DNA from: Larimichthys crocea
Taxonomy: Eukaryota; Chordata; Actinopteri; Sciaenidae
Direction: 5' to 3'
Length of the DNA: 64,000 nt
NCBI RefSeq assembly: GCF_000972845.2
Contig: NW_020852928.1
Coordinates: 620,001 to 684,000 of the forward strand
Made by a program: the position numbers and the translations under genes
In this document: in pieces, positions 30,061-39,690 of the stretch
How the letters are laid out: each line of letters starts with the position of its first letter
Numbering within the stretch: position 1 is the stretch's first letter
The notes under the pieces: generated by a model
Databases searched by the model: none
Seen by the model: only the letters and a program-made list of their open reading frames with translations
Told to the model about the DNA's origin: nothing

Positions 30061-30656
30061 ACTTTGTTCATGTCAGGTTTCAGTCCATCTTTGCTCAGCA
30101 CATGTCCTATGTAGCTGATTTCATTTAGTCCAATTTTGCATTTGTTTCGATTTAGTTTCAAGTTTATACCCCTGAGTCGATCTAGCAGCTTCCTTAGTCT
30201 GTTGTCATGTGACTCTTTGTCTTCACCCCACACAAGAATGTCATCCATGACATTGACAACTCCTTCCAGTCCTTCTAGATGCTGCGACAAGCATCTCTGG
30301 AATACTTCTGGGGCAGAAGATATTCCGAAGGGAAGTCTCTTAAACCTGTATCTTCCTGAGGGTGAGTTAAATGTACATAGTTTTGAGCTCTCATCATCCA
30401 ATTGAATTTGCCAATAGCCTTGGTTTGCATCAACAACTGAGAAGACCTTTGCTCCTGGCATCTCAGCCACAACTTCCTCCACTGTTTTCAGAAGATAGTG
30501 TTCTCGTAGTATTGCTTTGTTCAAGTTCTGTGGGTCAAGGCATATTCTGATTTTGTTTGGTTTCACAACTGTCACCATGCTGCTGACCCATTCTGTAGGC
30601 TCAGTTTGTTTTTCATTGACACCAAGGCTTTCCATCCTTTTTAACTCCTTTTCCAC
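30057..30656 (-). CDS. Gypsy reverse transcriptase domain
   Basis: A 199-residue open frame: EWVSSMVTVVKPNKIRICLD, VFSVVDANQGYWQIQLDDES (motif A, Asp76), RYRFKRLPFGISSAPEVFQR, active site VMDDILVWG (136-144), and GHVLSKDGLKPD at the end. The active site is VMDD instead of the common YxDD, a tolerated variant in this lineage as far as I know. It stops at 30057 and RNase H continues in another frame. It belongs to the conventional PR-RT-RH-IN order, in contrast to the Gmr1-like element in the same window. Confidence 0.85.
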   Translation of the reverse strand: MEKELKRMESLGVNEKQTEPTEWVSSMVTVVKPNKIRICLDPQNLNKAILREHYLLKTVEEVVAEMPGAKVFSVVDANQGYWQIQLDDESSKLCTFNSPSGRYRFKRLPFGISSAPEVFQRCLSQHLEGLEGVVNVMDDILVWGEDKESHDNRLRKLLDRLRGINLKLNRNKCKIGLNEISYIGHVLSKDGLKPDMNKV

Positions 30657-30669
30657 ATTTTTTCCACAG

Positions 30670-31602
30670 CTACTGGGATTCTCCTAGGCGGATGAACCAC
30701 TGTGCAACAGCTGGGTTTACCTGAATATGGTGAACTCCCAGAACACAGCCTAGTCCCTCAAATAAATCTTCATATTCACTCAATATGTCTGTCTGTGTTC
30801 TTTCTTCCACCACATAAACCCGCTTCACCATGCCAAATGCAACACTAGACTCTTTCCCCAAAACTGCTTTTGCATCATGTTTAACAACTTGAAAGTCCAC
30901 TTTTAGCTCTTTGTCTTTGTATTTGCAGCTAATGGTCTTCTGTCCTAGTGGCTTCACTTTTTTCCCAAAAAACCCCACTAACTTATAGCAAGATTTGTGC
31001 AGGTTCTTTTCACTAATTTTCAGTGCATCCAACTCTCTTTTGGATATGACATTGCAGTTTGCACCTGTATCTATCAGTACAGTGAGTGTCTGGTTGTTTA
31101 TTTTTAGCTTTGCAGTCCAGTCATCGTTGTTTGTTTGTTCTTCCACTTTGTCTAGCGTGTTAACATGGCTCTTTTCTTCCTGTTTCAGTTCCATTGTCCC
31201 TATAAACATGTCATCCTCACCTTCTGGGTCACGTTCAATACATTGTTCTTTCCATCGGATTTCTGTCCGTCCAAGACACATCTTTGCATAGTGATTCTTT
31301 CGGTGACACAAGTTGCAGGTCTGTCCAAACGCAGGGCACTTTCTTGGCTCATGTTTGTATCTGCATTTCCTACAGTCTGTTTGTGTTTTTCCTGTCTTTG
31401 GTTGGGCTTGTGATCTCTCCTTTTTTCCATATGTTTTTTGCTTAAGTAGTTTCTGAACCGGCACCTCCGTTTCCTCATGTACCTTTTTTAGCTGAGTTCG
31501 GTTCACTTCACTAGCACGGCAAATGTCCACTGCTCTCCGTAGTGATAGCTCTGGCTCTCTCAACAGTGCCACGGATCTGGTCATTTGTGATTCCACACAC
31601 AA
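30670..31602 (-). CDS. Gypsy nucleocapsid zinc knuckles and aspartic protease
   Basis: 310 open residues. The first 30 are the gag C-terminus (REPELSLRRAVDICRASEVN). Two zinc knuckles follow: C-x2-C-x3-H-x4-C (CRKCRYKHEPRKC) and C-x2-C-x4-H-x4-C (CNLCHRKNHYAKMC). Then the protease has active site VLIDTGANCNVI and a flap-side LVGFFGKKVKPLG. The last residues (LSEYEDLFEGLGCV) are the spacer before RT. The frame ends just before RT begins in another frame at 30656. Confidence 0.85.
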   Translation of the reverse strand: MCVESQMTRSVALLREPELSLRRAVDICRASEVNRTQLKKVHEETEVPVQKLLKQKTYGKKERSQAQPKTGKTQTDCRKCRYKHEPRKCPAFGQTCNLCHRKNHYAKMCLGRTEIRWKEQCIERDPEGEDDMFIGTMELKQEEKSHVNTLDKVEEQTNNDDWTAKLKINNQTLTVLIDTGANCNVISKRELDALKISEKNLHKSCYKLVGFFGKKVKPLGQKTISCKYKDKELKVDFQVVKHDAKAVLGKESSVAFGMVKRVYVVEERTQTDILSEYEDLFEGLGCVLGVHHIQVNPAVAQWFIRLGESQ

Positions 31603-32001
31603 CTCTGTCTCTTATTAATGACTCGGTCAAGTCTCCAAACTCACAGTCTTTTGCCTTGTTTTTCAAATCTGTGACGTATGCATCAATAGACTCTGTATTC
31701 CCTTGCACTCTTGAAAAAACAAATGTCTCTGGTACGTCAGATTTTTACGAGGCTCACTGTAGTTTTTAAACAGTTCTTTCAAGTAGTCCAGATTATCAAC
31801 ATCATCGCTGAACTCAAGCGTGTTGTATACCTTGATGGCGTCATCGGCAACATGGAGAAAAGTGGCGCATTTTACTTTCTCCGACTTCTCTGCTATTCCG
31901 CTAGCGATGAGATAAATGTCGAACTTTTGTATCCAGACTCTCCAGTTTTCAGACAGATTACCTTCTAGTCTCAACGTTCCTGGAGGTCTTTGCAGTTCCA
32001 T
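31511..32001 (-). pseudogene. Gypsy gag N-terminal part (one frameshift)
   Basis: Minus 32001-31663 starts MELQRPPGTLRLEGNLSENW and reads capsid-like text (KCATFLHVADDAIKVYNTLE), then shifts frame near 31700 into 31708-31511 (NTESIDAYVTDLKNKAKDCE, FGDLTESLIRDRVVCGI). The start lies about 50 bp inside the LTR/PBS. The identical first 112 residues, with the same frameshift, occur again at 47227-47565 on the plus strand. Confidence 0.8.
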
Positions 32002-32050
32002 CTCTCATTCATGGGTTCTTTTGTGTTTTTTAATCTCTCTTCTGACACCA

Positions 32051-32187
32051 TGTAACATATTGGAGTCAAGGAGGAGTCATCTTGAATCAAGCTGAACAGT
32101 GTTTACTTGCGCAGCTTCAACATGTACAGTACAGATCCTGTAATCTGTAATCGTATAGCACCACCTAGTGTTGACTCCAGTACCACA
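32051..32187 (-). repeat. 5' LTR of the short-LTR gypsy element
   Basis: 137 bp, TGTGGTACTGG...TATGTTACA on the minus strand, followed inside by TGGTGTCAGAAG (primer-binding-like). A same-length copy lies inverted at 47041-47177. Confidence 0.8.
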
Positions 32188-32440
32188 AAGACAAGGGCCA
32201 AGTCCCCACCCAGAATACTGCCACCATAAAATCAAATCCATTCCAATCAAATTTTATTTGTATAGCCCAAATTCACAGCCAGCCTAGAAGTAACAAATGC
32301 GTGGACTAGTATTTTTACATCCGCTTGAGACACGATGCATCTGATTTTGGCGATGTTACGTAAGTGGAAGAATGCAGTCCTCGAAATTTGTTTTATGTGG
32401 ACTAAAAGGACAAATCCTGATGAAAAAAAATTTCAGAGTG
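32188..32440. other. Short interspersed-repeat-like sequence
   Basis: ATTTTATTTGTATAGCCCAA (32255) and GCGATGTTACGTAAGTGGAA (32351) are phrases familiar from fish interspersed repeats. No frame. The family is not assigned. Confidence 0.35.
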
Positions 32441-33840
32441 ATGCCATCTAAAGTAACTAGAAAGAGAGTTTCTGAGGTGTTTAGGCCCTAGGTAAAGACC
32501 CAACTTTTCCTCTAGTTACTGCCCTATAACTCTGATCAATACAGATATTAAAATAATCTCCAAGGTGCTTGCATCCCGACTAGAAACAATTTTACAACAG
32601 GCTTCATCAAGGGAAGACAGTCAACTAATAACATCAGACGACTATTAAATGAAATTAACACCACACAACATCATCATAGCTCATAGCACCACAGCATCAT
32701 AGTTTCCCTAGACGCAGAAAAAGCATTCAATAAGGTTAACAGGAATTTTCTTTTTGCCATCTTACAAAAGTTTGGTTTTGGAGAGTTGTTCTTTAACTCG
32801 ATAAGAACACTCTACAATGCACCCACAGCTACTGTCACCACCAACGGGATCACAAAGGTTCACACTTCACAGAGGCACCAGACAGGGATGCCCACTATCT
32901 CCATTACTTTTTGCCATCTTCATTAAACCACTCGCTTGTGCCAGCCGCCAAAACCATAAAATAAAAGGAATCCACGCTGCCAATACAGAAACAAAATTAA
33001 TTTATATGCCGATGACATAGCTCTTTATCTTCAAGATCCACCAAACTCACTACAGGAGGTGATAAATCACCTCAACAATTTTTCAAAAATATCAGACTAC
33101 ATTATAAACTGGTCCAAATCAACCCTTCTACCTCTCACAGTCATCTCTCAATTCATGGAACACTACACCACAAGATACACATCACCCTTTCACCATTGAT
33201 AATATTAGGCATCTGGGTATTAACATTTCTTTGATGTCAGATGTCAGAGTTAATCCAGCTCAATTTCACCCCTCTAACAAAAAAAATTAGCAATGACCTA
33301 AAACGATGGTCTCACCTCCCCCTATCTCTAATTGGTCGAAGCAATGATAAAAATGAAAGTTCTCCCACAGATTAACTACCTTTTTTCAATGATTCTGTTA
33401 AAACCACCATCCAAATGGTTCACAACACTGAATTTTGCAGTCACACAGTTCTGCTGGAAAAATAAAAAAACAAAAATCAGTCTTCCAGCTCTGCAGAAAA
33501 ATAAACTCATACATCATGGATTGAATTAGAATAGGAAAAATGTAAAAATCTACCATTCCTTGGTTCAAACATAAAAACCCACAATTGCTTTAAAATCTTA
33601 CTCATCTCCTCAACCCTGACAGCCTGACTTGCTATCAGTGAATCACAACTGACCCCTTGCATGTACGCACCTCTCCGGCACAACCTAGACTTTCAAATCA
33701 ACAAATCCCCAATTCACTTCACCACATGGGAACAAAAAGGAATCACATATCTCCACCATCTATTCCAAAACAACAAATGTATCACATTTAAAGACCTAAT
33801 CCAGAGGTATTAGGTCATAGGTGGAAACTACCTTCAATAT
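32440..33840 (+). pseudogene. L1-type LINE reverse transcriptase fragment
   Basis: The plus strand in broken frames reads SSYCPITLINTDIKIISKVL, NIRRLLNEIN, VSLDAEKAFNKV (motif A), [20 protein letters not shown] (32870-32930, in the 67-residue ORF), and [12 protein letters not shown] (33005, active site, next frame), then the C-terminal KISDYIINWSKSTLLPLT. These are L1-clade RT motifs in order. Frameshifts occur at nearly every motif. The 3' part ends at a TATG/GT-rich stretch (33850-33946) where TIR transposon E1 is inserted. Copies: 45400-46800 (minus) and 47660-49020 (plus). Confidence 0.75.
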
Positions 33841-34185
33841 CTTTAAATATGGGTGTATATATGTGTATTAATTTAATTTATTTTTGTATGCATGTGTGTG
33901 TGTATGTGTGTATATGTATATATATGTGTATATGTATATAAATATATGGGTCATTCCAGAATTGGAGGACATTTTATGTCCCACCCATCAAATTTTGAAT
34001 AATGCACACACAAAATACTAAAACATGTAGTTTCTGAGTAAATTTACTTGTCCTGAGACCAAATCTAAAAAACTGAGAGAAAACAATGCTTGAAAGGAGT
34101 TTTAACAATACCAAATAAGTCTGGAGGTACCCCTTAAAATGCCATTTTTCCCTTGTCCCATCCCCCAAATGACCACTTTACCTCG

Positions 34186-34379
34186 TGCAACCCTGTTATG
34201 TATATGATCGGAATAAGACATTTTTATTTTTACTTACATAAGTAAGTTTGTCCTCTTGGTTAGAAGTAACAGCTTGCTAAACAGCTAGCTTCTATTCCTG
34301 AGAAAAAGCTAACATTAGCATAGATTTGCAACCCTGTTACCTGCAACCCTGTTACTGTGATTAGAGTAACAGGGTTGCA
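34186..34379. repeat. Subterminal TGCAACCCTGTTA motifs and 15-bp hairpin
   Basis: TGCAACCCTGTTA(C) occurs at 34186, 34327 and 34342, and inverted at 34366-34379. 34342-34356 and 34365-34379 form a perfect 15-bp stem with an 8-base loop. Near the other end of E1 the motif recurs at 36367 and, without TGC, at 36389. The same pattern is kept in the other copies. Confidence 0.9.
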
Positions 34380-34580
34380 CTACATTAACATGGTTGGACC
34401 TCCTCCACTTTACTCAGACTTTAGAAACTATTATTTGTAATTCAGTTCAACAATTTACATTTTATTTCCTAATGGTAGTCCAAATGGCTTATGGTTCCAG
34501 CAACTACCTTGATTGGATGATTAACTTTATATAAATAAAACTGATAGGAGACACTAAATTAAATTAAGTAAGGCCTACCA

Positions 34581-34909
34581 TTGAGTGCTGCTGAAAAGCA
34601 GAGACACTACCGAGCCAAGCGTGACGCTGATGTACAAAGGAGACAACAGTACTTACTCAAAGAAAGAGAGAAATGGAAAAAAGATGTAGAAACAGGAAAG
34701 AAGTTGCTTCAAAAAGACCGCAGTGAGAGAAGACAGCGAGCCCAACAAAAAAAGTGGAGAGAGGCTCATAAACGGAGTAAAGCCAGGAGAAAGGTACTTG
34801 AAGGGTTAATAACCCCTCCAGTCACCCCTGAACCTCCAGACACACCAGAAATCCCGTTTAGGGCAGAATATCCAGAATCTAGCTCCAGCTCTCAACCTGG
34901 GACTTCAAG
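34581..34909 (+). pseudogene. E1 gene exon 1: basic N-terminal region
   Basis: Open for 110 residues: SAAEKQRHYRAKRDADVQRR, KEREKWKKDVETGKKLLQKD, then Arg/Lys-rich and a Pro-rich end (TPPVTPEPPDTPEIPFRAEY). It is highly charged and predicted helical. The expected ATG is disrupted here (ACCATTGAG instead of ACCATGAG as in the 49.7-kb copy). A donor AAG|GTAAAC ends the exon at 34909; a 127-bp intron with acceptor TTTTCTTTTAG leads to exon 2 at 35037 (reading SR-KSDAGRRR). I know this N-terminus from uncharacterised fish proteins only. Confidence 0.6.
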
Positions 34910-35036
34910 GTAAACATACAGTAAGGTTATTGAGTAATGTAAGTTAGTGTAAGCACAAAATGGCTGCTAAAGTATATTTTGCTGCAGGTGAAATTGTTAT
35001 GGAACAAAATTAATGCCTTTAATGTTTTTCTTTTAG

Positions 35037-35310
35037 GAAAAGTGATGCTGGGAGGAGAAGAAATGGGCTGCCCAAAAAAAAAAAAAAAAAGGAAGCAAGA
35101 GGAACTAGAAGAAAAGTTGAGAAGAGCAGAACAGGATTACTCTTTCACCTGGAAAAATAATCTACACGCGACATCAGCTGCATGTGTTCTGCAAAGGGGA
35201 ATCTGGAATGTAATTGCCAGAAAACTAAAAGCTTCAGCTTTAATTCTACACATGACCACAAAGACCTAACACACACACACCAGAAGAATAGCAGTGCATA
35301 CTCCAGAGTT
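35037..35310 (+). pseudogene. E1 gene exon 2 joined to C-terminal exon (deletion product)
   Basis: Reads KSDAGRRR, a Lys-rich run (poly-A tract in the DNA), KQEELEEKLRRAE, then at about 35131 runs into the C-terminal exon SFTWKN...AACVLQRGIWNVIARKLKAS in a shifted frame. In the more complete copy this C-terminal exon is SPGKILYSDISCMCSAKGN (39270). The transposase core between the two is missing, and the same junction is seen in the copies at 44150 and 50320, so all three descend from one deleted form. Confidence 0.6.
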
Positions 35311-35315
35311 GTGGG

Positions 35316-35786
35316 TGTTGTGGAGAAATTGCTAAAGTCAAAGGTCATGGTGAAGTCAGGAGGGAAGAAAGTGTTCAGGAGCCTCTGATGTCTTATGCTG
35401 TATTATTTATTGAACGCTTGGCAAGGAGAACTAGAGACACTCTCAGTCTCGCATTCTCAGGAACTCATGCTGGTGGGTCACACTTTAACCCTCATAGATG
35501 ACGCCACAAATACTTTAGCCAAAATAGTCAAAGGGAATGCATTTACACCAGTTCGTGTTCACCTTCAACACACTCTAGTCTGGAGACAACTGTTGTCTGT
35601 TCATGCTAATGGAACGTCAACAGTTAGCTATCTATTCGTCTAGGAATGCAGCAACAGGTCTCTTTGACCCTGGACAACCACAGTGTTGAGATATGGTGGC
35701 ACTAGTCAAAGACAAACAATTAATACTGCAGAGGACCACAGGCTCACACGTGACCCGTGTTAACCAAAAAGAGAAATTCCATAACA
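35316..35786. repeat. Solo-LTR-like insertion in E1 with 5-bp target duplication GTGGG
   Basis: 471 bp from TGTTGTGGAGAAATTGC to AAATTCCATAACA. GTGGG lies directly on both sides (35311-35315 and 35787-35791). In the more complete transposon copy the site is empty: GGTTGTGGGTAAATGG at about 39435. TG...CA ends with short inverted TGTTRTGGA/TCCATAACA and a 5-bp duplication fit an LTR. A related older copy lies at 21561-22070. Confidence 0.8.
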
Positions 35787-36914
35787 GTGGGTAAAGGTGT
35801 GCCCTGCTGTATGAGGGCCACATCTACCAGGGATATCCAAGAGTGAATGAGACCCCACTGCCAGGTGAAATGTATGCACAGAGTCGGGGAAACCGTTGAG
35901 GGAGGATGTCCATTGGTATCCCTTTGAGGCTATGCGGACCATCATTCCACTGCCACAAAATGTTACCCCTCACGCCACCTGGCCATTGCAGAAGACCATG
36001 GAACACTCGGTCACCATGAAGAGAAAGTGGAATATTAGAAGACCGATGTTCTAAAGCAGATGACGTTTTTAGCTTAAGTGTTAAGTTAAGTGTTAAATGA
36101 AATGATTTAGCTCACTGTTAGTAGTTTGATAGGCTAGGGCAGCCACCATCAAAGGTTTAAAAGCAATGTTCTAAACCAAAGGGCAAGTTTCACAAAATTT
36201 CTTTAATTATTATTGTTATTATTCTTCTATTTTTTGGGGGTGTTATTTTGAGGAAAAGTGCAAGAGGAGGATTGAAAGTTATACTTTTGGTGTCTTGGGA
36301 ATTTATTGTCACTTTTATATGGATCTGTAATCAAAAATAATGTAGCTAGTTACCATCTTACTTTATTGCAACCCTGTTACCCGAATTTTAACCCTGTTAC
36401 CATAGCATTTTTTTTTTTAAAATAATCCTAAAACTTTCTCATCTCAAAAGGGTTTAAACACATTTTCTTAAAAGAGTTTATGCAATCATATGCAAAATGT
36501 GTTAATAAAATATTGTACAATAAATACTGAAATTGTTAAAGTGAAACATGCCATTATTGAAAAGTGGATAGACAGATTTCTAAAGTTGTTCAAATTAATT
36601 TAAATCAAGTCATAGTGATATCAAATGGTTATTCAGAGAATGTAGTTATTTTTACTTAATGGAAAAGGAATTATATTCAGAAATTAATAATGTACTTTTT
36701 TCCGGTTGCTCAGTGTTGGTACCAGGGTTGCACAGGTATTGTAAACACCAATAAATCATGTAATAAAAATTGCACTATTGATTAGTAAGCTGAGCTAATC
36801 AAGCCTTTGATAGTTATTACTATATCGATGAAGAGGTAACAGAAAATCACAAAAGTGAAGATTTATTTTTCAAGAATTTTGAAGCCCAAATGTCCTCCAA
36901 TTCTGAATGACCCA

Positions 36915-37480
36915 TATATTTTTCCTTTTATGGTGATGTCGTTGTTGTTGCGGTTCTTATTATTTTATCATTTATGTTTGTTTTTTTGTTGTTGTTATAC
37001 CATTATTATTTATTTTTTCCTTCCCCCCCCTTACTTTCTCAATCTTTCATATTAGGTAGGCAGGTGTGTATGTGTGTAGATGTATATGTGTACATATAGT
37101 GAGCGGTGTGGTGTGGTGTTGGTGTGTGTGTGTGTTGTGTGTGTGTGTGTGTGGTGTGTGTGTGTAAAATGTTTTCCTTAAGAAGGGGCGGGCAGCATGG
37201 GCTGGGCCCGGGTCTTGTGCATGGACCGTGTGGGCGACCTGGCACGATCGGCACAGCACAACAAATGTTTATTTAATTTCCTGACACTTGCAGGATGAGC
37301 TGGCTTCCTCACAACGGTCTGGGGGGCTGCCCAGAGCACTGCAACTTTTAGGTAAATACATAAATATACATATAGTATAAGAAAGAAAAGAGGGAAAAAA
37401 ACTATATAGAGATGATGCTGGTCTGTTTCTGCACTACGGTCCTGGCACGGAGACCTCCTCGGCTGTGCGTAGAGCAACTT
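36915..37480. other. Flank module with (GT)n and a GC-rich block
   Basis: T-rich DNA (36915-37060), imperfect (GT)n (37100-37165), then a GC-rich block GGGCAGCATGGGCTGGGCCC ... GGCGACCTGGCACGAT, and TACATAAATATACATATAGT, up to a (TA)n tract. The module recurs at 40588-41150, inverted at 41800-42350, and at 52100-52660. Its origin is unknown; it lies between the TIR transposon and the R4 3' end in each complete copy. Confidence 0.7.
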
Positions 37481-37485
37481 TTATA

Positions 37486-37521
<36 letters not shown>

Positions 37522-37775
37522 ATATATATATACTATAATATAAATAAACAAAAAAGAAATAAAAAGATGAGGCTAGTTCTGATCCATGTCCTTTACCAGA
37601 GGCCTGGGAGTTTGAGGGTCTGCGCAGTATCTTTGATGTTCCTAGGACTGCACCTTCTGGACTGAGGCTTCAAATGTTGTTCCTGGGATTTGCTGGAGCC
37701 ACTCTCCTAGTTTGGTGGTTACTGCCCAATGCCCCAGTGCCCCCACTACCAACGGGGACCATGATGCTACAAAAA
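37481..37775 (-). mobile_element. R4-type LINE 3' end fragment, next to (TA)n
   Basis: (TA)n at 37490-37545, then sequence equal to 52740-52960 of the R4-like LINE (CTTTACCAGAGGCCTGGGAG, TTTGGTGGTTACTGCCCAA), in minus orientation. Identity is lost after GGGACCATGATGCTACA (37770). About 40 bases further is the gap. Confidence 0.75.
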
Positions 37776-37809
37776 CAAACACATACACAGCTCACTTGAC
37801 GCTTCAACT

Positions 37810-37819
37810 NNNNNNNNNN
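37810..37819. other. Assembly gap (10 N)
   Basis: Ten N. Sequence left of it belongs to block copy 1; sequence right of it is unrelated. Confidence 1.
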
Positions 37820-38430
37820 GTGACAACCACAAAACTAGAAAACAGACCGTCTACGCTAAACAATCAACACAACAAGTAGATGGAAGGAATATCCAATACA
37901 CTGGAGTGGTGCGAAGATAACTACCAAAAAACTAACCCGGTAACGGACAATTCTTCCATGTACGTGAACACAGATGACTTGAGCAGGTATTACCATAACA
38001 ACATGCAACACAAACAACAAGACCTCACCAAATCCACAAAAAGGAAAAAAGAAAAAATCGCAGAAACCAAGAGCTTCTTCTGATCTCCAAAACTAGAACC
38101 ACAAAAAAACCCCCATTGGAGGTCCACTCTCTGAGCCGACAACAACCAGCTGTCAGACTCGCGTTTTTAACTTTGCCTCTATTGGGTTTGTGGGCACCCA
38201 TGCTGCAGATCGATGAACATAGTATGTCGAAACAACATGAAAATCTTGGCTTTATTGCTAAAAAACGTTCATAGATCAGATCATCGATCAATTCACATTG
38301 GAGAGCCTGATACGAAGCAATCACACGTGACATCACAGCAAGCCGTGTATGTATGGCAGAATGTGACATGTGCGCGCAATAGGACTCTCCACTCACACGG
38401 CCATACAACCTAATGATCCGTGTCTCTCCT
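37820..38430. other. Unassigned stretch after the gap
   Basis: Contains a plus-strand ORF of 67 residues (37880-38083; NTLEWCEDNYQKTNPVTDNS) rich in Asn/Gln/Lys, and a minus-strand ORF 38025-38480. I recognise neither. It lies upstream of the transposase fragment in the same element region and could be 5' sequence of that element or foreign DNA. Confidence 0.3.
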
Positions 38431-38449
38431 ACCTTCTGGGCACTTGTTG

Positions 38450-39172
38450 AGGAAAAAGCACAAAGATGACTCTGGAGCACCTCAAAAGGTCACTTTGAAA
38501 AAGGAATATGAATCTCACAAGAAAGCTGGTGGAGACAATTTGCTATGCTCCAGAAGTTTAAAGGCTCAATCTCTACAACATCAGGCAGCAGTATGTTTTC
38601 TCAGGGCCCTGAAGCAGAAACTCCCTCCCTGCCAACCAATGTGTAGTCCATGTTGATTTCTCCGAAAACTATGCTTGCAAATACAGTACAGAAGTACAGT
38701 CCGTTCATTTTGGTGCATCCCACCAACAGGCCACTTTACACACTGGTGTTTATCACCTGGGGGGAGAATCAGCTCCTACCTCCTTCTGCACCATATCGGC
38801 CTCAAGATTGAAGGGACTACCTGCAATATGGAAACACATGGAGCCCATTCTGAAGGAAATCAGAGAAAAATTCCCAGATGTGACAACTGTGCATTTTTTA
38901 AGATGGGTTTTAAAAGGGGAACCTGGAATTACTTTGAAGCCAGTCATGGCAAAGGAGCCCCAGATGGCATAGGTGGCACACTGAAGAGGAGGGCTAACAG
39001 GCTTGTCAGCCAAGGAGTTGATATTCCCACGGCAATGTCCCTTTACCAAGCTCTGAATGATGGTCAGTCAAAGGTGAAATTGTTTTACATCCAGGAGCAA
39101 GATGTAGATGATGCAGTGAAGGAAATGCCAGCTGACCTTCCAGCGGTACCATTCACAATGAGGCTTCACCAG
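38450..39172 (+). pseudogene. DDE-like transposase core of the TIR transposon
   Basis: The plus strand in broken frames reads KKEYESHKKAGGDNLLCS, ALKQKLP, then HVDFSENYACKY (38651, candidate first acidic residue), VHFGASHQQATLHTGVYH, EIREKFPDVTTVHF (38880), and GTWNYFEASHGKGAPDGIGG with LKRRANRLV (38920-39010, candidate last acidic block), then LFYIQEQDVDDAVKEMPADL. In the family as I remember it, an SDGP...QYRQKGN block stands between VHF and the final block. Here it is missing and VHF runs straight into FKMGFKRG. That the acids are catalytic is inference from spacing and conservation; the superfamily is not assigned. Confidence 0.65.
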
Positions 39173-39257
39173 GTATTCACTTCACTATTTCTCCATGATT
39201 CTTATTTAGTAAAAGCACTTTGAACTAACTTGTGTATAACTGATCTTGCCTTCCCAG
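39173..39257 (+). other. Intron in the TIR transposon gene
   Basis: 85 bp, CACCAG|GTATTCAC ... TGCCTTCCCAG|GTGATT. Splicing joins MRLHQ to VITLSPGKILYSD in frame. Together with the 127-bp intron of E1 it shows a eukaryotic multi-exon transposon gene. Confidence 0.7.
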
Positions 39258-39690
39258 GTGATTACTCTTTCACCTGGAAAAATACTATACAGCGACATCA
39301 GCTGCATGTGTTCTGCAAAGGGGAATCTGGAATGTAATTGCCAGAAAACTAAAAGCTTCAGCTTTAATTCTACACATGACCACACAGACCTAACACACAG
39401 CACACCAGAAGAAGAGCAGTGGCATACTCCAGAGGTTGTGGGTAAATGGTGTGCCCTGCTGTATGAGGGCCACATCTACCCAGGGATCATCCAAGAGGTG
39501 AATGAGACCCACTGCCAGGTGAAATGTATGCACAGAGTCGGGGAAAACCGTTGAGGGAGGATGTCCATTGGTATCCCTTTGAGGATATGCTGACCATCAT
39601 TCCACTGCCACAAAATGTTACCTCACGCCACCTGGCCATTGCAGAAGACCAATGGAACACTCTGGTCAGCCATGAAGAGTAAAGTGGAAT
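39258..39690 (+). pseudogene. C-terminal exon of the TIR transposon gene
   Basis: Reads SPGKILYSDISCMCSAKGNL and ECNCQKTKSFSFNSTHDH (Cys-rich: C-x-C, then C-x-C), then EVVGKWCALLYEGHIYPGII and QEVNETHCQVKCMHRVGENR, a possible small beta-barrel (Tudor/SH3-like by feel only), followed after a frameshift at 39552 by LREDVHWYPFEDMLTIIPLP. It ends near 39680 (SHEE, stop). The region is conserved in all four copies, which argues for former function. Confidence 0.6.

Larger units (their letters stand above)
27015..32187 (-). mobile_element. Ty3/gypsy LTR retrotransposon, conventional order, short LTRs
   Basis: Minus-strand order is LTR (32187-32051), gag, PR, RT, RNase H, integrase, LTR (27124-27015). 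The primer-binding-like TGGTGTCAGAAG follows the 5' LTR directly. The RT and integrase wording resembles the vertebrate mag-like (K02A2.6-like) lineage; the lineage is my inference. Many frameshifts and a foreign 848-bp insertion in RNase H make it dead. The 5-bp flanks (ATAAC and AAGAC) do not match, so no target duplication is visible. Confidence 0.85.
33947..36914 (+). mobile_element. TIR DNA transposon E1, internally deleted (unassigned superfamily)
   Basis: About 2.97 kb bounded by inverted repeats: TGGGTCATTCCAGAATTGGA... at 33947 and its near-complement ...CCAATTCTGAATGACCCA ending at 36914 (about 27 bp with one missing base). The flanks TATA/TATA are compatible with a TA or TATA target duplication but lie in a TA-rich microsatellite. 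Inside are exon 1 (34581-34909), an intron, exon 2 joined by deletion to the C-terminal exon, a nested solo LTR (35316-35786), and repeated TGCAACCCTGTTA motifs. The transposase core found in 38430-39170 is missing. Confidence 0.8.
31632..37770. repeat. Duplicated block, copy 1 (arm of a ~6-kb inverted repeat)
   Basis: From the gypsy gag fragment through L1-like RT, TIR transposon E1, the GT-rich flank and the R4 3' end, this segment matches 41500-47596 in inverted orientation. From about 32352 it also matches 47607-53100 directly. Two ORFs (112 and 67 residues) are identical between the inverted arms; other parts differ by small indels. Confidence 0.85.

Noticed and set aside
31165..31413. 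Plus ORFs over gypsy nucleocapsid/protease
   Set aside because: Antisense to a 310-residue frame with zinc knuckles and a DTG site.
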